DNA of 63,543 bases from Acidobacteriota bacterium (GTDB lineage Bacteria; Acidobacteriota; Terriglobia; UBA7540): assembly GCA_902812415.1 (NCBI GenBank), contig CADDZJ010000013.1, positions 1 to 63,543 on the forward strand, given 5' to 3'. Position 1 is the first letter of the stretch. Every line of letters starts with the position of its first letter. Below are positions 51,543 to 60,254 of this stretch, piece after piece. The position numbers were made by a program, and so were the translations under genes. The notes under the pieces are model-generated. The model was not told where the DNA came from and ran no database searches. It saw only the letters and a program-made list of their open reading frames with translations.

Positions 51543-54500
51543 CAAAAGATTGTGTTTCCCGGCGTCCCATCGGCATACAAGCTGCCGGTCGCAGCCTGTG
51601 AGATGAACATATACTGCGCCTTCTGTGCAGCGCTTGCGCCTGCCCAGTCTGGAACGCCGGCGTTTGCCGGGGCGATGAAATATGGTTTTGTCAGATTGAT
51701 GAAGCGCGTGTCGAGCAGGTCAAATTCCACGTTGCCGTGCGCGTAGTTGGGGCGCTTGCCAATCACTTCGCACACGACGCTCGCAAGCCCCATCTTGCCG
51801 GTGGCAAAGTCCGTCGCCAGCGGATGCGAAAGCCAGACGTAATCGCCCAGTTCGATGGTAAGCGCACTCAGAAAAGCCTTCACGTGATAGACGGGCGGCG
51901 CGAAGGCATGGCGACGGAAAATGCGGTCGGCAATCATCTGCGCGCGCATCATGCCGCCGAAATTCAGCTTCAAGCCGGTCGCTTCAATCTGGCGCTGATC
52001 GATCTGGTTATAGCGGACGAGCGACTCGCGCTGTTCAAACGTCACCTGAAAATCATAGGCGCGCGCAGCCGTCGTCACGCCCCCTGATTCAACGTTCATC
52101 TTCACTGTGACCACGTTCACGACCGGCTGGCGGTCGATTTGAGGGATGCCGACGATATTTTTCGGGTTGAGCGCCATGACAGGAGTCTGGCTGACCGGCG
52201 GTTTCATGCTCTTCAGCGCCAGCCGCCCGTCAGGCCTCACGATTAGGTAAAGCCCCAGCGCCTTCAGAATCTGGTCTTCGATAAATTGCTTGCCATCCAC
52301 AGGCCGGGTAATTTCAAACTCAAACCAATCGCCGGAAAATTCCGAGTCGCGCAGAGCAAGAAAGCCCAGCACGTCAATATACGGGTTAGGATTGATCAGC
52401 GTCGCATCCTGGCCGGGCTGGAAGAGGACCCAGCCGGGCGGCGGAGCAAGCGGCTGATAATTCTGCTGTGAGCTGTAAGTTGATACGGCGCGCTCGAGGA
52501 CGTAATCCGAGCCGCGCAGGGATGGATCCTGGCCAACGCCCAGCTCATTTTGCAGCGTCACGAGCAGCAGATCGATCGGATTGCCCTGAACGTAGCGCGG
52601 ATTCTTGTCGCTCACCGGAAAAGCATTGGCGCCTGCCGCAGGGCCGATAGGTTGCGGCGCTTTCGGTTGCCCGGGCGCCCATTCGAGCGGGCCGCCGCGC
52701 AGCCACACCTGCTGGCCCAGCAGGAACCGCTGCACATCGTTCAGAGTGAACGTGACCTGGCCATCCGCCGTCCAGCCCGTTTGACTGATCTGCATCGTAT
52801 GCAGGGTCACAAAGTCGCCAAGCGATTGGCCGGGGAACCCCATCTTCAAACGCGCAACCTTGCCGATCAGGGCGTCCTGCGCGGTCAGGCCTTTGAGCGC
52901 GCCCGATGGATCAATCGTTTTGACGGTCATCGCCCCGATGGAAGACGCTCCTTCAAGCTCGTTTATGGACTGGCTGGCGCCCTGCGGAACAGTGAGGTAA
53001 GGCAGAATCTGCGGATTACTTGAGACAGAAAGCAGCAGATCGGGGCGATTGGCGGTGAGCCACATCCAGGCCGTTGCGGCAAACATCGGCCACGCTTCGA
53101 ATTCGTAGGGCAAGCCCCGGGCAGCGAGGGAATATCCCACGAGCGAGCCATCGGCTGTGGTTGCGCGGATGGTCCGCTGGTCGTTGATGAGACGCGCGAG
53201 AAAAGCATCCAAACCGCCTGCAACGCCAGTAAAATAAGCCTGCACACTCTGGTCATTGTAGAGCCGCAGCAGCGCCAGAATCACGCCCCACGTCCCTTCC
53301 TGCCATATGGAGAGGGGCGAGCCGCTGTAGCCGCCCGGTGAATCGTTATAGGCCTTGAAGCCGGAGAATGGCGTCCGTTGCTGGTAAGCCTGATTATAGG
53401 AATTGGAGATTTGCGATTTCAGAATCTGCTGATTCTGCAAGAAGAAATTTTCATAGACAAATTGCAACGCTTGCTCGGCTTGAGTTGACGCGCCCACGGC
53501 GTAAGCCAGGATCGCAGACCAGGCGCCGGAAGCATCCAACGCCTCGAAGGTATCCAATCCCGCGGCGCTTGCTCCCTGCGCAAAGCGCCCTGGCACGCCG
53601 CCCTGAGGCGGAATATAAAGATTTGCGAGCGTCTGGCTCGCCACTTGCGCGGCAATGGATTCAATCCGCGCCGCCGTCGATGCAAGCGACTGCGCTTGCT
53701 GCTGGGTGATGACGCCGGTTTTCTGAAGCTGCGTGGATGCGGTCGCGAGCGCCCCCGAACAGCGCATGAAGGCAAAGTACACGTCCACCTGATGCTCGGT
53801 TGAAACCGACGGGACGAGGCCAGGCGCAAATTGATAGCCCGGATCCTGATATCGGCCCAGCCCCAGATAGAACAGCCCGTTCGTCAAATCGTTCGCAGTG
53901 GATTGAAGCGTGAGCAGGAAATTGATCATGCGCTGGAGATAGAGCGCGGGAGTGTAGTCAAGCGAGAATGCCATATAGACGGCGTAGGCGTAGCAAACCC
54001 AGGCCATTGCGCCCACCCGGATGTAGGGTTGATCAATCTGTCCGTTATAAATGTCATAACTGAAGCTTAACGAATCCTGCGGCTGCAAACCGCCTATGCT
54101 GAAGTTGTCAAAATACATATCGCCGGGGGCGGAGAGCGTCACCGCGAAGCCCGCAATTCCGGCAAGGACGTCATTCGCCAAATCCGAGACCAGGGATTCG
54201 AGATTCAGAAGCTCCGTGCGGTAGAAATTCCCGCCCGGCCCTACCGCAACGGTGATGGCGCCGGCCGCAGGATTGTAAGAAGCTGGCGCCGGAGGAGCGG
54301 ATGTAACCTGCACCGAAGTCACTTTCCCGCCGCTCGTCTCGATGGTCACGTTAAAAACGAAGCCGACCGTCGAGCTTTCTTTATGCTGGAATTGCAGCAT
54401 GCCATTCGTGGCATTTGGGAGGCCAAGACCCACAAAAGTGAAGCGGTCATTTGCCGCCGCAGCGTGGAAGTCCACCACCAGGCCCGTGCCATAAGGCGGC

Positions 54501-55843
54501 TGGGCAGGATCGTTCACCTCCGTAACCGAGGCTGCGCTATTTGATTTCGTCCAGCGCGTGGGCGCATTGCCGTCTTCCCCGTTTTCGAGTGTCTGAGCGG
54601 CCAGGTATCCCGGATGATCGAGAAAAAAATTGATCTGCCGGATGATTTTTGATGCAGCGATGAAATTCCCTGCCGCGGTATAAACCAGGATTCCGAGCGC
54701 GCAATCGTAGATATAGCTGCGATTTTGCAGAGCGGCCTCGTTGCTTTCGGTGGGATCGGGCACATAGAGCGGATCGGAGGTGGGCACCACGAAAGAACGC
54801 GGCAGGTCCTGATAAGCCGCTTCATTCTGAAGCGAAGTGTAAACCAATGTCGGACCCTTCACCGGATCCTCATAAAGCACATGCACGGTCAATTCGCCCG
54901 CTGCCGGAACCACTTGCGACCCGCAGCGCGCATGGAATGAGTCCTGAACGAAGATCGGGATGTTGTCTTCCTGCAGGTATTCGATATCGGTTTTGGAATA
55001 AATCCGGGCGAAATAATTCGTCAGCTTCTGGCCGACGCCGCTGTTGGAATGGCAGAGACATCCGGCAGGAAGCAATCCTCCGCTCCAGCCAGAGGCGGGT
55101 TTTGGCACACTGGATGGGTAGAGCGCCGCCACCACGACGCCCGGATTCATCACCTGAGCGCCCCAATATCCGTTCAACCCTTGTTGAACCAGCAATGACT
55201 GAAATTGGGAAGGATTCGGTTGCACGCCCTGGCAAATGCCCGTTTGGAACGGTCGCACGCCCGGCGCGCTTGATTGGTAATAATACTGGTCCGTCAGCAC
55301 AAACAGATCGACGCGATAATCCCCGATGTCCGCAAGTCCCGGGGTTGAAAAGAGGTTGAAAATGTAACCGTAAACCGTCATCCCGGGAAGCACCGGATAA
55401 TTGGCGCCACAAATGACGGCGCCGTTCGGCGAAGCGTTGTACATGGCGTCGTAGTAGGCTTGAATCTCGCTGCGGGTGAGTGGAATAACCGGAGCCATGA
55501 GATTGCCGGTAGGCAGCGCTACAGGAGAGAAATTCACAGGGAAACCATCTGGCCCGAGCGATTCATCGAACAGCCAGCCTGGCGGCGGCAGCATCACAAT
55601 GTTTTCAATGGTCGTGACCGGCAGACTTGAAAAGTCCGCCTGCGAAACCAGGCCGCATTCGGCGAGCGCAGGAATAGTGGCGACCTGCGCCGCGCCTGGG
55701 GCATTTGAGATCGGAAGCGAGGTCAGCAGGGCATTTGCGTTCCAGTTGCCGACGTTAACGTTCTGGCGCGAGTAGAGCCAGGCAAGCGTCTGCGCCATAT
55801 CGCTCTGGAAATCGCCGGGATAATACTGCGCTACGTTCGGCAA
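51542..55843 (-). CDS. Tail hub/tip protein with inserted glycosidase-like region
   Basis: 1433 aa from TTG 55841-55843 behind a strong GGGGAGG. Residues ~1-370: unknown, beta-rich. About 370-450 and 605-935: helical segments of (alpha/alpha)6-barrel appearance (YIYDCALGILVYTAAGNF, AMAWVCYAYAVYMAFSLD, VSTEHQVDVYFAFMRC), like those of glycoside hydrolases and epimerases. About 455-600: a jelly-roll insertion resembling a carbohydrate-binding module (GDMYFDNFSIG). About 965-1433: a phage tail hub domain (QMIADRIFRRHAFAPPVY, ALTIELGDYVWLSHPL, VICEVIGKRPNYA-type ending). It probably forms the tail tip and digests or binds a surface polysaccharide. The hub assignment is firm by position; the enzyme call is by fold resemblance. 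Confidence 0.72.
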   Translation of the reverse strand: MPNVAQYYPGDFQSDMAQTLAWLYSRQNVNVGNWNANALLTSLPISNAPGAAQVATIPALAECGLVSQADFSSLPVTTIENIVMLPPPGWLFDESLGPDGFPVNFSPVALPTGNLMAPVIPLTRSEIQAYYDAMYNASPNGAVICGANYPVLPGMTVYGYIFNLFSTPGLADIGDYRVDLFVLTDQYYYQSSAPGVRPFQTGICQGVQPNPSQFQSLLVQQGLNGYWGAQVMNPGVVVAALYPSSVPKPASGWSGGLLPAGCLCHSNSGVGQKLTNYFARIYSKTDIEYLQEDNIPIFVQDSFHARCGSQVVPAAGELTVHVLYEDPVKGPTLVYTSLQNEAAYQDLPRSFVVPTSDPLYVPDPTESNEAALQNRSYIYDCALGILVYTAAGNFIAASKIIRQINFFLDHPGYLAAQTLENGEDGNAPTRWTKSNSAASVTEVNDPAQPPYGTGLVVDFHAAAANDRFTFVGLGLPNATNGMLQFQHKESSTVGFVFNVTIETSGGKVTSVQVTSAPPAPASYNPAAGAITVAVGPGGNFYRTELLNLESLVSDLANDVLAGIAGFAVTLSAPGDMYFDNFSIGGLQPQDSLSFSYDIYNGQIDQPYIRVGAMAWVCYAYAVYMAFSLDYTPALYLQRMINFLLTLQSTANDLTNGLFYLGLGRYQDPGYQFAPGLVPSVSTEHQVDVYFAFMRCSGALATASTQLQKTGVITQQQAQSLASTAARIESIAAQVASQTLANLYIPPQGGVPGRFAQGASAAGLDTFEALDASGAWSAILAYAVGASTQAEQALQFVYENFFLQNQQILKSQISNSYNQAYQQRTPFSGFKAYNDSPGGYSGSPLSIWQEGTWGVILALLRLYNDQSVQAYFTGVAGGLDAFLARLINDQRTIRATTADGSLVGYSLAARGLPYEFEAWPMFAATAWMWLTANRPDLLLSVSSNPQILPYLTVPQGASQSINELEGASSIGAMTVKTIDPSGALKGLTAQDALIGKVARLKMGFPGQSLGDFVTLHTMQISQTGWTADGQVTFTLNDVQRFLLGQQVWLRGGPLEWAPGQPKAPQPIGPAAGANAFPVSDKNPRYVQGNPIDLLLVTLQNELGVGQDPSLRGSDYVLERAVSTYSSQQNYQPLAPPPGWVLFQPGQDATLINPNPYIDVLGFLALRDSEFSGDWFEFEITRPVDGKQFIEDQILKALGLYLIVRPDGRLALKSMKPPVSQTPVMALNPKNIVGIPQIDRQPVVNVVTVKMNVESGGVTTAARAYDFQVTFEQRESLVRYNQIDQRQIEATGLKLNFGGMMRAQMIADRIFRRHAFAPPVYHVKAFLSALTIELGDYVWLSHPLATDFATGKMGLASVVCEVIGKRPNYAHGNVEFDLLDTRFINLTKPYFIAPANAGVPDWAGASAAQKAQYMFISQAATGSLYADGTPGNTIF

Positions 55844-55873
55844 AGCCTCCCCTCCATGAACTGAATCAACCCC

Positions 55874-56053
55874 TTACGTTCCATATCCTGCAATTCCATA
55901 CAGCGCCACGCCATATCCGCCCACGCCCACGCCAAGGGCCGTAGCCGAAAAGCTGGCGATAACGATGCCAAAATCCGGAATCTCCAGCACATAAAGCGGT
56001 TGCTTCTGAAGCTGAGAGAGAGCTGTTTGCCAGGTTTGATTGCCCTGAATCAT
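55874..56053 (-). CDS. Small tail-tip protein with GYG repeats (59 aa)
   Basis: Minus-strand ATG 56051-56053 to TAA 55874-55876. It begins MIQGNQTWQTALSQLQKQ and continues LYVLEIPDFGIVIASF, a hydrophobic strand pair, ending in glycine-tyrosine repeats (GVGVGGYGVALYGIAGYG). The LYVLEIP segment resembles the opening of some phage tail proteins; the protein may be a short adaptor between distal tail and hub. It lies 30 bp upstream of the hub gene. No strong ribosome-binding site. Confidence 0.6.
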   Translation of the reverse strand: MIQGNQTWQTALSQLQKQPLYVLEIPDFGIVIASFSATALGVGVGGYGVALYGIAGYGT

Positions 56054-56064
56054 GGACTATTTTT

Positions 56065-56104
56065 CATTGACTCAATGATCCGATGAATCAATGATTCAAT
56101 TCAT
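56065..56104. repeat. Octamer array (spacer 3 of the virion module)
   Basis: Five units in strict 8-bp register: CATTGACT, CAATGATC, CGATGAAT, CAATGATT, CAATTCAT. It fills nearly the whole gap between two genes and its last unit contains the stop codon of the 127-aa gene. Confidence 0.75.
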
Positions 56105-56484
56105 GTCACCACTTGCCGGAACTTCAGCTTGAACGAATAAAGCCCCGGTGCTTTGTAGCTGGCGCTCCATGTTGTGTCTTCAAGCCAGCAATTGGTAAAA
56201 CTCGATTGAGATGCGTCCGGATAGTAAGCAAACTGGCCGCCCGTAAGCGCGTATTGCATAAAACTATTCCAGGCTTCCACGTCTGCGCCCGCGAGCACCG
56301 CCTGGAGGTTGAGTTCGAGAAAGTGATCAATGCGCTCCAGAATGGACTCGCGCACGCCGGAGCTTGCGACGTTATCATGCCGCGCGGCGACGGATTGATA
56401 GGCCGCCACGTTGCGCGGCGGATAAGTGAACGCGAGCGTCACCGGGCCTGTGCCAGGATCGTAGATGATCTGCGGATTCGCCAT
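56101..56484 (-). CDS. Minor/distal tail protein
   Basis: 127 aa from ATG 56482-56484 (MANPQIIYDPGTGPVTLAF). A start five codons upstream would use bases of the octamer array and is less likely. The pattern (TLAFTYPPRNVAAYQSVAAR, LELNLQAVLAGADVEAWN, SYKAPGLYSFKLKFRQV) is that of phage proteins with a tail-tube fold located after the tape measure, where distal tail proteins are encoded. Confidence 0.65.
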   Translation of the reverse strand: MANPQIIYDPGTGPVTLAFTYPPRNVAAYQSVAARHDNVASSGVRESILERIDHFLELNLQAVLAGADVEAWNSFMQYALTGGQFAYYPDASQSSFTNCWLEDTTWSASYKAPGLYSFKLKFRQVVT

Positions 56485-56496
56485 AAGAAATTGGTT

Positions 56497-56536
56497 CATT
56501 GAGTCATTGCTACGTTGATTCAGTGACTCAATGCGT
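56497..56536. repeat. Octamer array (spacer 4 of the virion module)
   Basis: Five units in strict 8-bp register: CATTGAGT, CATTGCTA, CGTTGATT, CAGTGACT, CAATGCGT, between the tape-measure stop and the start of the 127-aa gene. Confidence 0.75.
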
Positions 56537-56551
56537 CCATGAAAAATTCCT

Positions 56552-57307
56552 TCATCCTGCCGCGTAGGTCGGACGCTGCGCGCGTGTGGCCGTCAACTGC
56601 ACGCCCCGCTGTTCGACGGCGGCGTTCAAAGTTCTGGCGATCCACTCTCCGGCTTCGGGTTCGCCCATGATAGCAATCGTCAAATTCCCACCGGGAACGC
56701 CAGTTTGGGCCGAGGCAGCGCCCGAAGCCAGGGCGGAGATCGGAACGCCAGCGCCCGATTCGCCTTGATCGCCGCCGACAGCGGGAACGCGGCGACCCGG
56801 CGCTGAAGCTCCGCCTCCAGCACTCGCAATGGAGGCAATTTGCGCCCCTGCCAGAGAACCCCAAAGAGCGGCTGAGGCGAAATCCTGCGTGGCAGCCCAA
56901 AAATCAAACTCGCCCAAAGCCTGGAAGCCGGCCGCCGTGGCCGCTATGGCCCGGTAAAAGGCTGTGTGCTGAAGCGTGGTCAGGCTGGCCAGGCTCTTGG
57001 CTTGTTCAGCCCGCGCGTGGGTTGCGACAGACTTTTCTTCAGCCAGGCTGTGCTGATTCATCATGGAGAGCACCTGGCCAATCGTCCGTGTGGCGATGCC
57101 GCTCCAACTTTGCACGGAGCGGCCCAACGCTTCATAGGTTTTGCTGCCTTCCTCACGCACTTTCTCGAAACTGGCGGTCAGCTCGCGGATTGTTGCCAGT
57201 GCCTGGGAAATCCCCTCATTCTCCTGAGATGAGAGAGCATCAAAAGCCTCGGGGGTCTTTCCACGCTCGCCTTGCATTTCAAACATGCGACGCAACGGTT
57301 TCGACAT
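56552..57307 (-). CDS. Short tape-measure protein
   Basis: 251 aa. Helical first half (QALATIRELTASFEKVREEG, coiled-coil-like), a central hydrophobic stretch (FDFWAATQDFASAALWGSLAGAQIASIASAGGG) and a Gly/Ala-rich C-terminus. This order is that of the ends of tail tape-measure proteins, and it follows the chaperone-like pair as tape measures do. At about 0.15 nm per residue it would set a tail of only ~40 nm, similar in size to that of the Rhodobacter GTA. Confidence 0.7.
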   Translation of the reverse strand: MSKPLRRMFEMQGERGKTPEAFDALSSQENEGISQALATIRELTASFEKVREEGSKTYEALGRSVQSWSGIATRTIGQVLSMMNQHSLAEEKSVATHARAEQAKSLASLTTLQHTAFYRAIAATAAGFQALGEFDFWAATQDFASAALWGSLAGAQIASIASAGGGASAPGRRVPAVGGDQGESGAGVPISALASGAASAQTGVPGGNLTIAIMGEPEAGEWIARTLNAAVEQRGVQLTATRAQRPTYAAG

Positions 57308-57373
57308 CAGCTTGACCTCTGATCGTTTCGATCCATCTTTCTTGCAGCCGTTGAAGAACGGCAGACCGCCCTT

Positions 57374-57631
57374 TCACCACCATTCTTCCTGAGCAGCGGA
57401 TACAGAGCCTCTCACTTTCTGCCGCCATAGCCATAGCGAAACCGCTGCCGCGATATCAATCTGAAGAGCCGTTGTGGCATCTAACGCTGAATTGGGACGC
57501 ACGGCGAGATCGGCGGCGAAAATCCGAGCGCTCTCGGGAACCGATCCAGCCGCCGACAAGCCCAGCAATTCACTCGGACGGCAATGGAAAGTTTCGGCGA
57601 CGCGCGCGACCACCAACAGGTTTTCAGTCAT
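57374..57631 (-). CDS. Tail assembly chaperone-like protein 2
   Basis: 85 aa from ATG 57629-57631 (MTENLLVVARVAETFHCRPS). Its start overlaps the previous stop by 8 bp, so it is probably translated by coupling. The sequence ELLGLSAAGSVPESARIFAA is helical. The gene lies between the first chaperone-like gene and the tape measure, where siphoviruses encode G/GT-type chaperones. No family recognised with certainty. Confidence 0.55.
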   Translation of the reverse strand: MTENLLVVARVAETFHCRPSELLGLSAAGSVPESARIFAADLAVRPNSALDATTALQIDIAAAVSLWLWRQKVRGSVSAAQEEWW

Positions 57632-58073
57632 GATGAAATCGACCGAGGTCGCCTGCGGAAGAGGCATCGCCTCCATCCGAAGCAACCTCGCCCATTGCCC
57701 ACCGGATCATAAAATTGAGATCTTCATCCGGAATCAAATCCGGCGGAATCTCGCCCGGGCCTGGTGAAAGAGAGACCCGAGGCTGCACCATGATTTCTTC
57801 CAGAAGCTCCACGATCCAGCGCGCCACACGCTGAAAGTCCTCCGGGGCTTTCAGCGGCGGATTATAGGGCGCGCCAGCGTTCGCTTCAGCGACTTTGGCG
57901 GCCAGCGATGCCGGCAACTGACCGCGGAAAATGAACCACAGAGGCGACGGGCGTCGCATCAAAACAGCTTTTCCCAGCTTAGGCAAGACCACGCGATGGA
58001 CTTCGCGATCCAGATCCTGCGCCAGCTTGAAATCCTGCGGCGTTGCCAGATGATTGTTTTGTTCCTCGCTCAT
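57624..58073 (-). CDS. Tail assembly chaperone-like protein 1
   Basis: 149 aa from ATG 58071-58073 (MSEEQNNHLATPQDFKLAQD). It resembles phage tail-assembly chaperones (GKAVLMRRPSPLWFIFRGQL, then LKAPEDFQRVARWIVELLEEI, and PDEDLNFMIRWAMGEV). It follows the major tail gene and overlaps the next gene by 8 bp. A longer reading to 58160 would run into the major tail gene and is rejected. Confidence 0.65.
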   Translation of the reverse strand: MSEEQNNHLATPQDFKLAQDLDREVHRVVLPKLGKAVLMRRPSPLWFIFRGQLPASLAAKVAEANAGAPYNPPLKAPEDFQRVARWIVELLEEIMVQPRVSLSPGPGEIPPDLIPDEDLNFMIRWAMGEVASDGGDASSAGDLGRFHHD

Positions 58074-58095
58074 CACGATAGACCTTGCATGGAAT

Positions 58096-59028
58096 TTACG
58101 GTTGCCGGTAAATCTTGCCCACCTGATCGCCGGGAGGGCGCGAGGGATCGGCCAGACCATTGAACTTCACCTTCACCGTAGTAGGCTTCTCTCGGGAGAA
58201 CGGCATGGTAAGCGCCTGGGATTGATAAGCGCTGTAAAGCTGGCTCACCACAAATTTTCCAGGCGCGTCGAGGCGCGGAGAGACGATGGCCACGGACATT
58301 TTCGGCACCTGCATCAATCCTCCAAAAGAAAGCTCCTCATAATTCTGCGCGCCTGCCGGCAAGCCCGGATCGCTGCCGCTCGCAAAGATGCCATTCGTCA
58401 TATACGCCCTCAGCCTGGCGTAATCTGTCTCCATGATTTCGGCTTCGATGGATTGCTCTTCCGCCGTCAGACGCGCGTCGATGGGGCCGGTCACCTGATC
58501 TGCGCTCAGGGTTTCAATTTTCGGCGTCCAGATGATGGTGGTGGCGCCGGAAACGGCCCCCGCAAAAACGGGGCCCGCCGTATTCGCAGCCGGCGGAGAG
58601 GCGCTGTTAACGTTGAGCCCCGCGGTAGGCTCAACCCAGTCTTGCCCGAGCGGAACAGGCGACGTGTTCTGTAACTTTTCACCTCCGGCCGCAGTGCCCG
58701 CATAGACTTTATACGCCATGGCGCTCCCCACCGCGGCGGGAGACGACACAACCAGCAAATTCCCGGCTGCCACGGCCAGGCTGGTTTCAGGGGAAGGCGC
58801 AGTCTCCCCCAACGCATTAACATAGGTCACGACGATGTAATATGTCGCGGCAGCGAGCGAGCCTCCGGGTGTCGATGAAAGCGACGGCACAGAAGGTGAG
58901 GGCAATCCAGGAGTAATGGGATTTCCAGCCACATCGATCAGCAGCCGTGAACCGCTGGGCGGCGTCACGCAACCCAGCCACAGGCTGCCGGGGCCTTGAT
59001 GAATCTTCGTTCGATCTACGTTAGCCAT
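58096..59028 (-). CDS. Major tail tube protein with inserted FN3/Ig-like domain
   Basis: 310 aa. MANVDRTKIHQGPGSLWLG opens, and the tail-tube parts are at both ends (SIEAEIMETDYARLRAYM; TTVKVKFNGLADPSRPPGDQ). Between residues ~50 and ~140 there is a fibronectin-III-like segment (AAATYYIVVTYVNALGETAP, AMAYKVYAGTAAGGEK). Such insertions decorate the outside of tails and are thought to bind surfaces weakly. It sits downstream of the tail-terminator gene, the usual place for the tail tube. Confidence 0.75.
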   Translation of the reverse strand: MANVDRTKIHQGPGSLWLGCVTPPSGSRLLIDVAGNPITPGLPSPSVPSLSSTPGGSLAAATYYIVVTYVNALGETAPSPETSLAVAAGNLLVVSSPAAVGSAMAYKVYAGTAAGGEKLQNTSPVPLGQDWVEPTAGLNVNSASPPAANTAGPVFAGAVSGATTIIWTPKIETLSADQVTGPIDARLTAEEQSIEAEIMETDYARLRAYMTNGIFASGSDPGLPAGAQNYEELSFGGLMQVPKMSVAIVSPRLDAPGKFVVSQLYSAYQSQALTMPFSREKPTTVKVKFNGLADPSRPPGDQVGKIYRQP

Positions 59029-59046
59029 GGATTCTCCAGATCATGT

Positions 59047-59580
59047 TCATGTTTCCTGTACTTGGAATAAGACGCTCAACACCACTCGCAACACGGGCGC
59101 GCTGAGGCCGGGCTGGGTCGCCGAACTGTAACGGTGAGACTCGACAAAAACCTCTTTGACGGAACCGGCCATGAGCGGCGAGGTTATGCCGCTTAAAACC
59201 GTCTCGTGGACAATCGGCAACGGGGTTGTCCAATCCGCACCGCTCGCCGTGGTGAGGATCATATCGAGCGCGCGCGCATAATCCTGGCCGTTATCCTGAG
59301 CGATCTCCTGGTCAAATTGGCCGACGTCGAGCGTCAGAATCAGGCTGGCGCTCCAGGCGCGAGTCCAGGGAGAACCGGGGTTGAATTCCGTCTTATCGGC
59401 CGCCAGGGTGAGCCAGGGGAATGCGGTTCGCATTGCCGGGCCTTTGTGGAATTCCTGAATCGGCGCGAGCGCCGGATTGACAATCGAGAGAGCCGCAGAC
59501 TGATCGCGTTGAATAAGGGCGATGGCTTGATTCACAAGCGGCTTCGAAAAAATTGCGTTCCATGCGGGCGTATAAACCAT
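59047..59580 (-). CDS. Tail terminator/completion-like protein
   Basis: 177 aa starting MVYTPAWNAIFSKPLVNQAI. Helix then beta pattern (RDQSAALSIVNPALAPIQEF, LILTLDVGQFDQEIAQDN, VLRVVLSVLFQVQET), the size and position of tail-terminator (gpU-like) proteins immediately upstream of the major tail gene. Sequence identity to known families was not obvious, so the call depends on position. Confidence 0.5.
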   Translation of the reverse strand: MVYTPAWNAIFSKPLVNQAIALIQRDQSAALSIVNPALAPIQEFHKGPAMRTAFPWLTLAADKTEFNPGSPWTRAWSASLILTLDVGQFDQEIAQDNGQDYARALDMILTTASGADWTTPLPIVHETVLSGITSPLMAGSVKEVFVESHRYSSATQPGLSAPVLRVVLSVLFQVQET

Positions 59581-59633
59581 GATGCGCCTTGCTGAGGGGA
59601 TGACTCACAAGGGTTCCTGTATTTCAGGAAACC

Positions 59634-59675
59634 GGGTGGCGCATCCATCGCAAAAAGCGCAAAGATGCGCCACCC
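59634..59675 (-). terminator. Strong hairpin between connector and tail-terminator genes
   Basis: Perfect 12-bp arms GGGTGGCGCATC (59634-59645) and GATGCGCCACCC (59664-59675), 18-base loop. No U tract. It may be a REP-like element or an RNA-processing or attenuation hairpin that separates head from tail gene expression. Confidence 0.55.
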
Positions 59676-59701
59676 CTCGAAGTGCAGGCACTTGCCGAGA
59701 T

Positions 59702-60241
59702 TCACAACTTGTCAAACTTGCCGAAGAAATTTGACAGACCCAGATCGCCGGAGGTTTGATCCTTGGGTTGATCGCCGCCGGCCGTCCCTTGGAATCCCGC
59801 TCGCGGCGAAGGCGTAGACGCCTGTGCATCAAACAAATGATCGTAAAGCCCGCTTGAGACCGGATCGCCTTTCTCATTGAGCGCGTTTAAATCCGAGCAC
59901 AGCTTCCTGAATTCAGATTGGAAGTCCTGCGCCAGTCGCTCCGCGGACGCAACGCCCATCGTGGCGAGCGCCAGGCCAAGCTGCGAGGCCGCGCCGTAGC
60001 GATTAATCTTTTCGAGCACATTCAGCGCATCCGGTGAGAGAGTCGCCTGGAACGCGGCCAAACTTCCACCGAAATTCTGCCGAATCATCTCGCCAAAGCG
60101 GCGCTCGAGAATCGCGTCGAGATCGCTTGCGACGTCGTCGATATATTGCTGGATGAGCGAATCCGAAGGTTTCTGTTGCGGCGTTCCACGCTGAAACGTG
60201 GGAAACATACCGGCGACGTTCTGGACCGTTGTATAACCCAT
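59702..60241 (-). CDS. Head-tail connector (adaptor)-like protein
   Basis: 179 aa starting MGYTTVQNVAGMFPTFQRG. An N-terminal helical domain (DSLIQQYIDDVASDLDAILE, AAFQATLSPDALNVLEKINR, RLAQDFQSEFRKLCSDLNAL) is like the small alpha-helical adaptor proteins that sit under the portal (gp6/gp15 type). The C-terminal ~50 residues are Gly/Ser/Asp-rich and probably disordered. Position between capsid and tail-terminator genes fits. Confidence 0.6.
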   Translation of the reverse strand: MGYTTVQNVAGMFPTFQRGTPQQKPSDSLIQQYIDDVASDLDAILERRFGEMIRQNFGGSLAAFQATLSPDALNVLEKINRYGAASQLGLALATMGVASAERLAQDFQSEFRKLCSDLNALNEKGDPVSSGLYDHLFDAQASTPSPRAGFQGTAGGDQPKDQTSGDLGLSNFFGKFDKL

Positions 60242-60254
60242 GAATCTATTTCTC

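Noticed and set aside
57620-57690. Programmed frameshift between the two chaperone-like genes
   Set aside because: No slippery heptamer on the minus strand in the overlap; an 8-bp start/stop overlap explains the arrangement.
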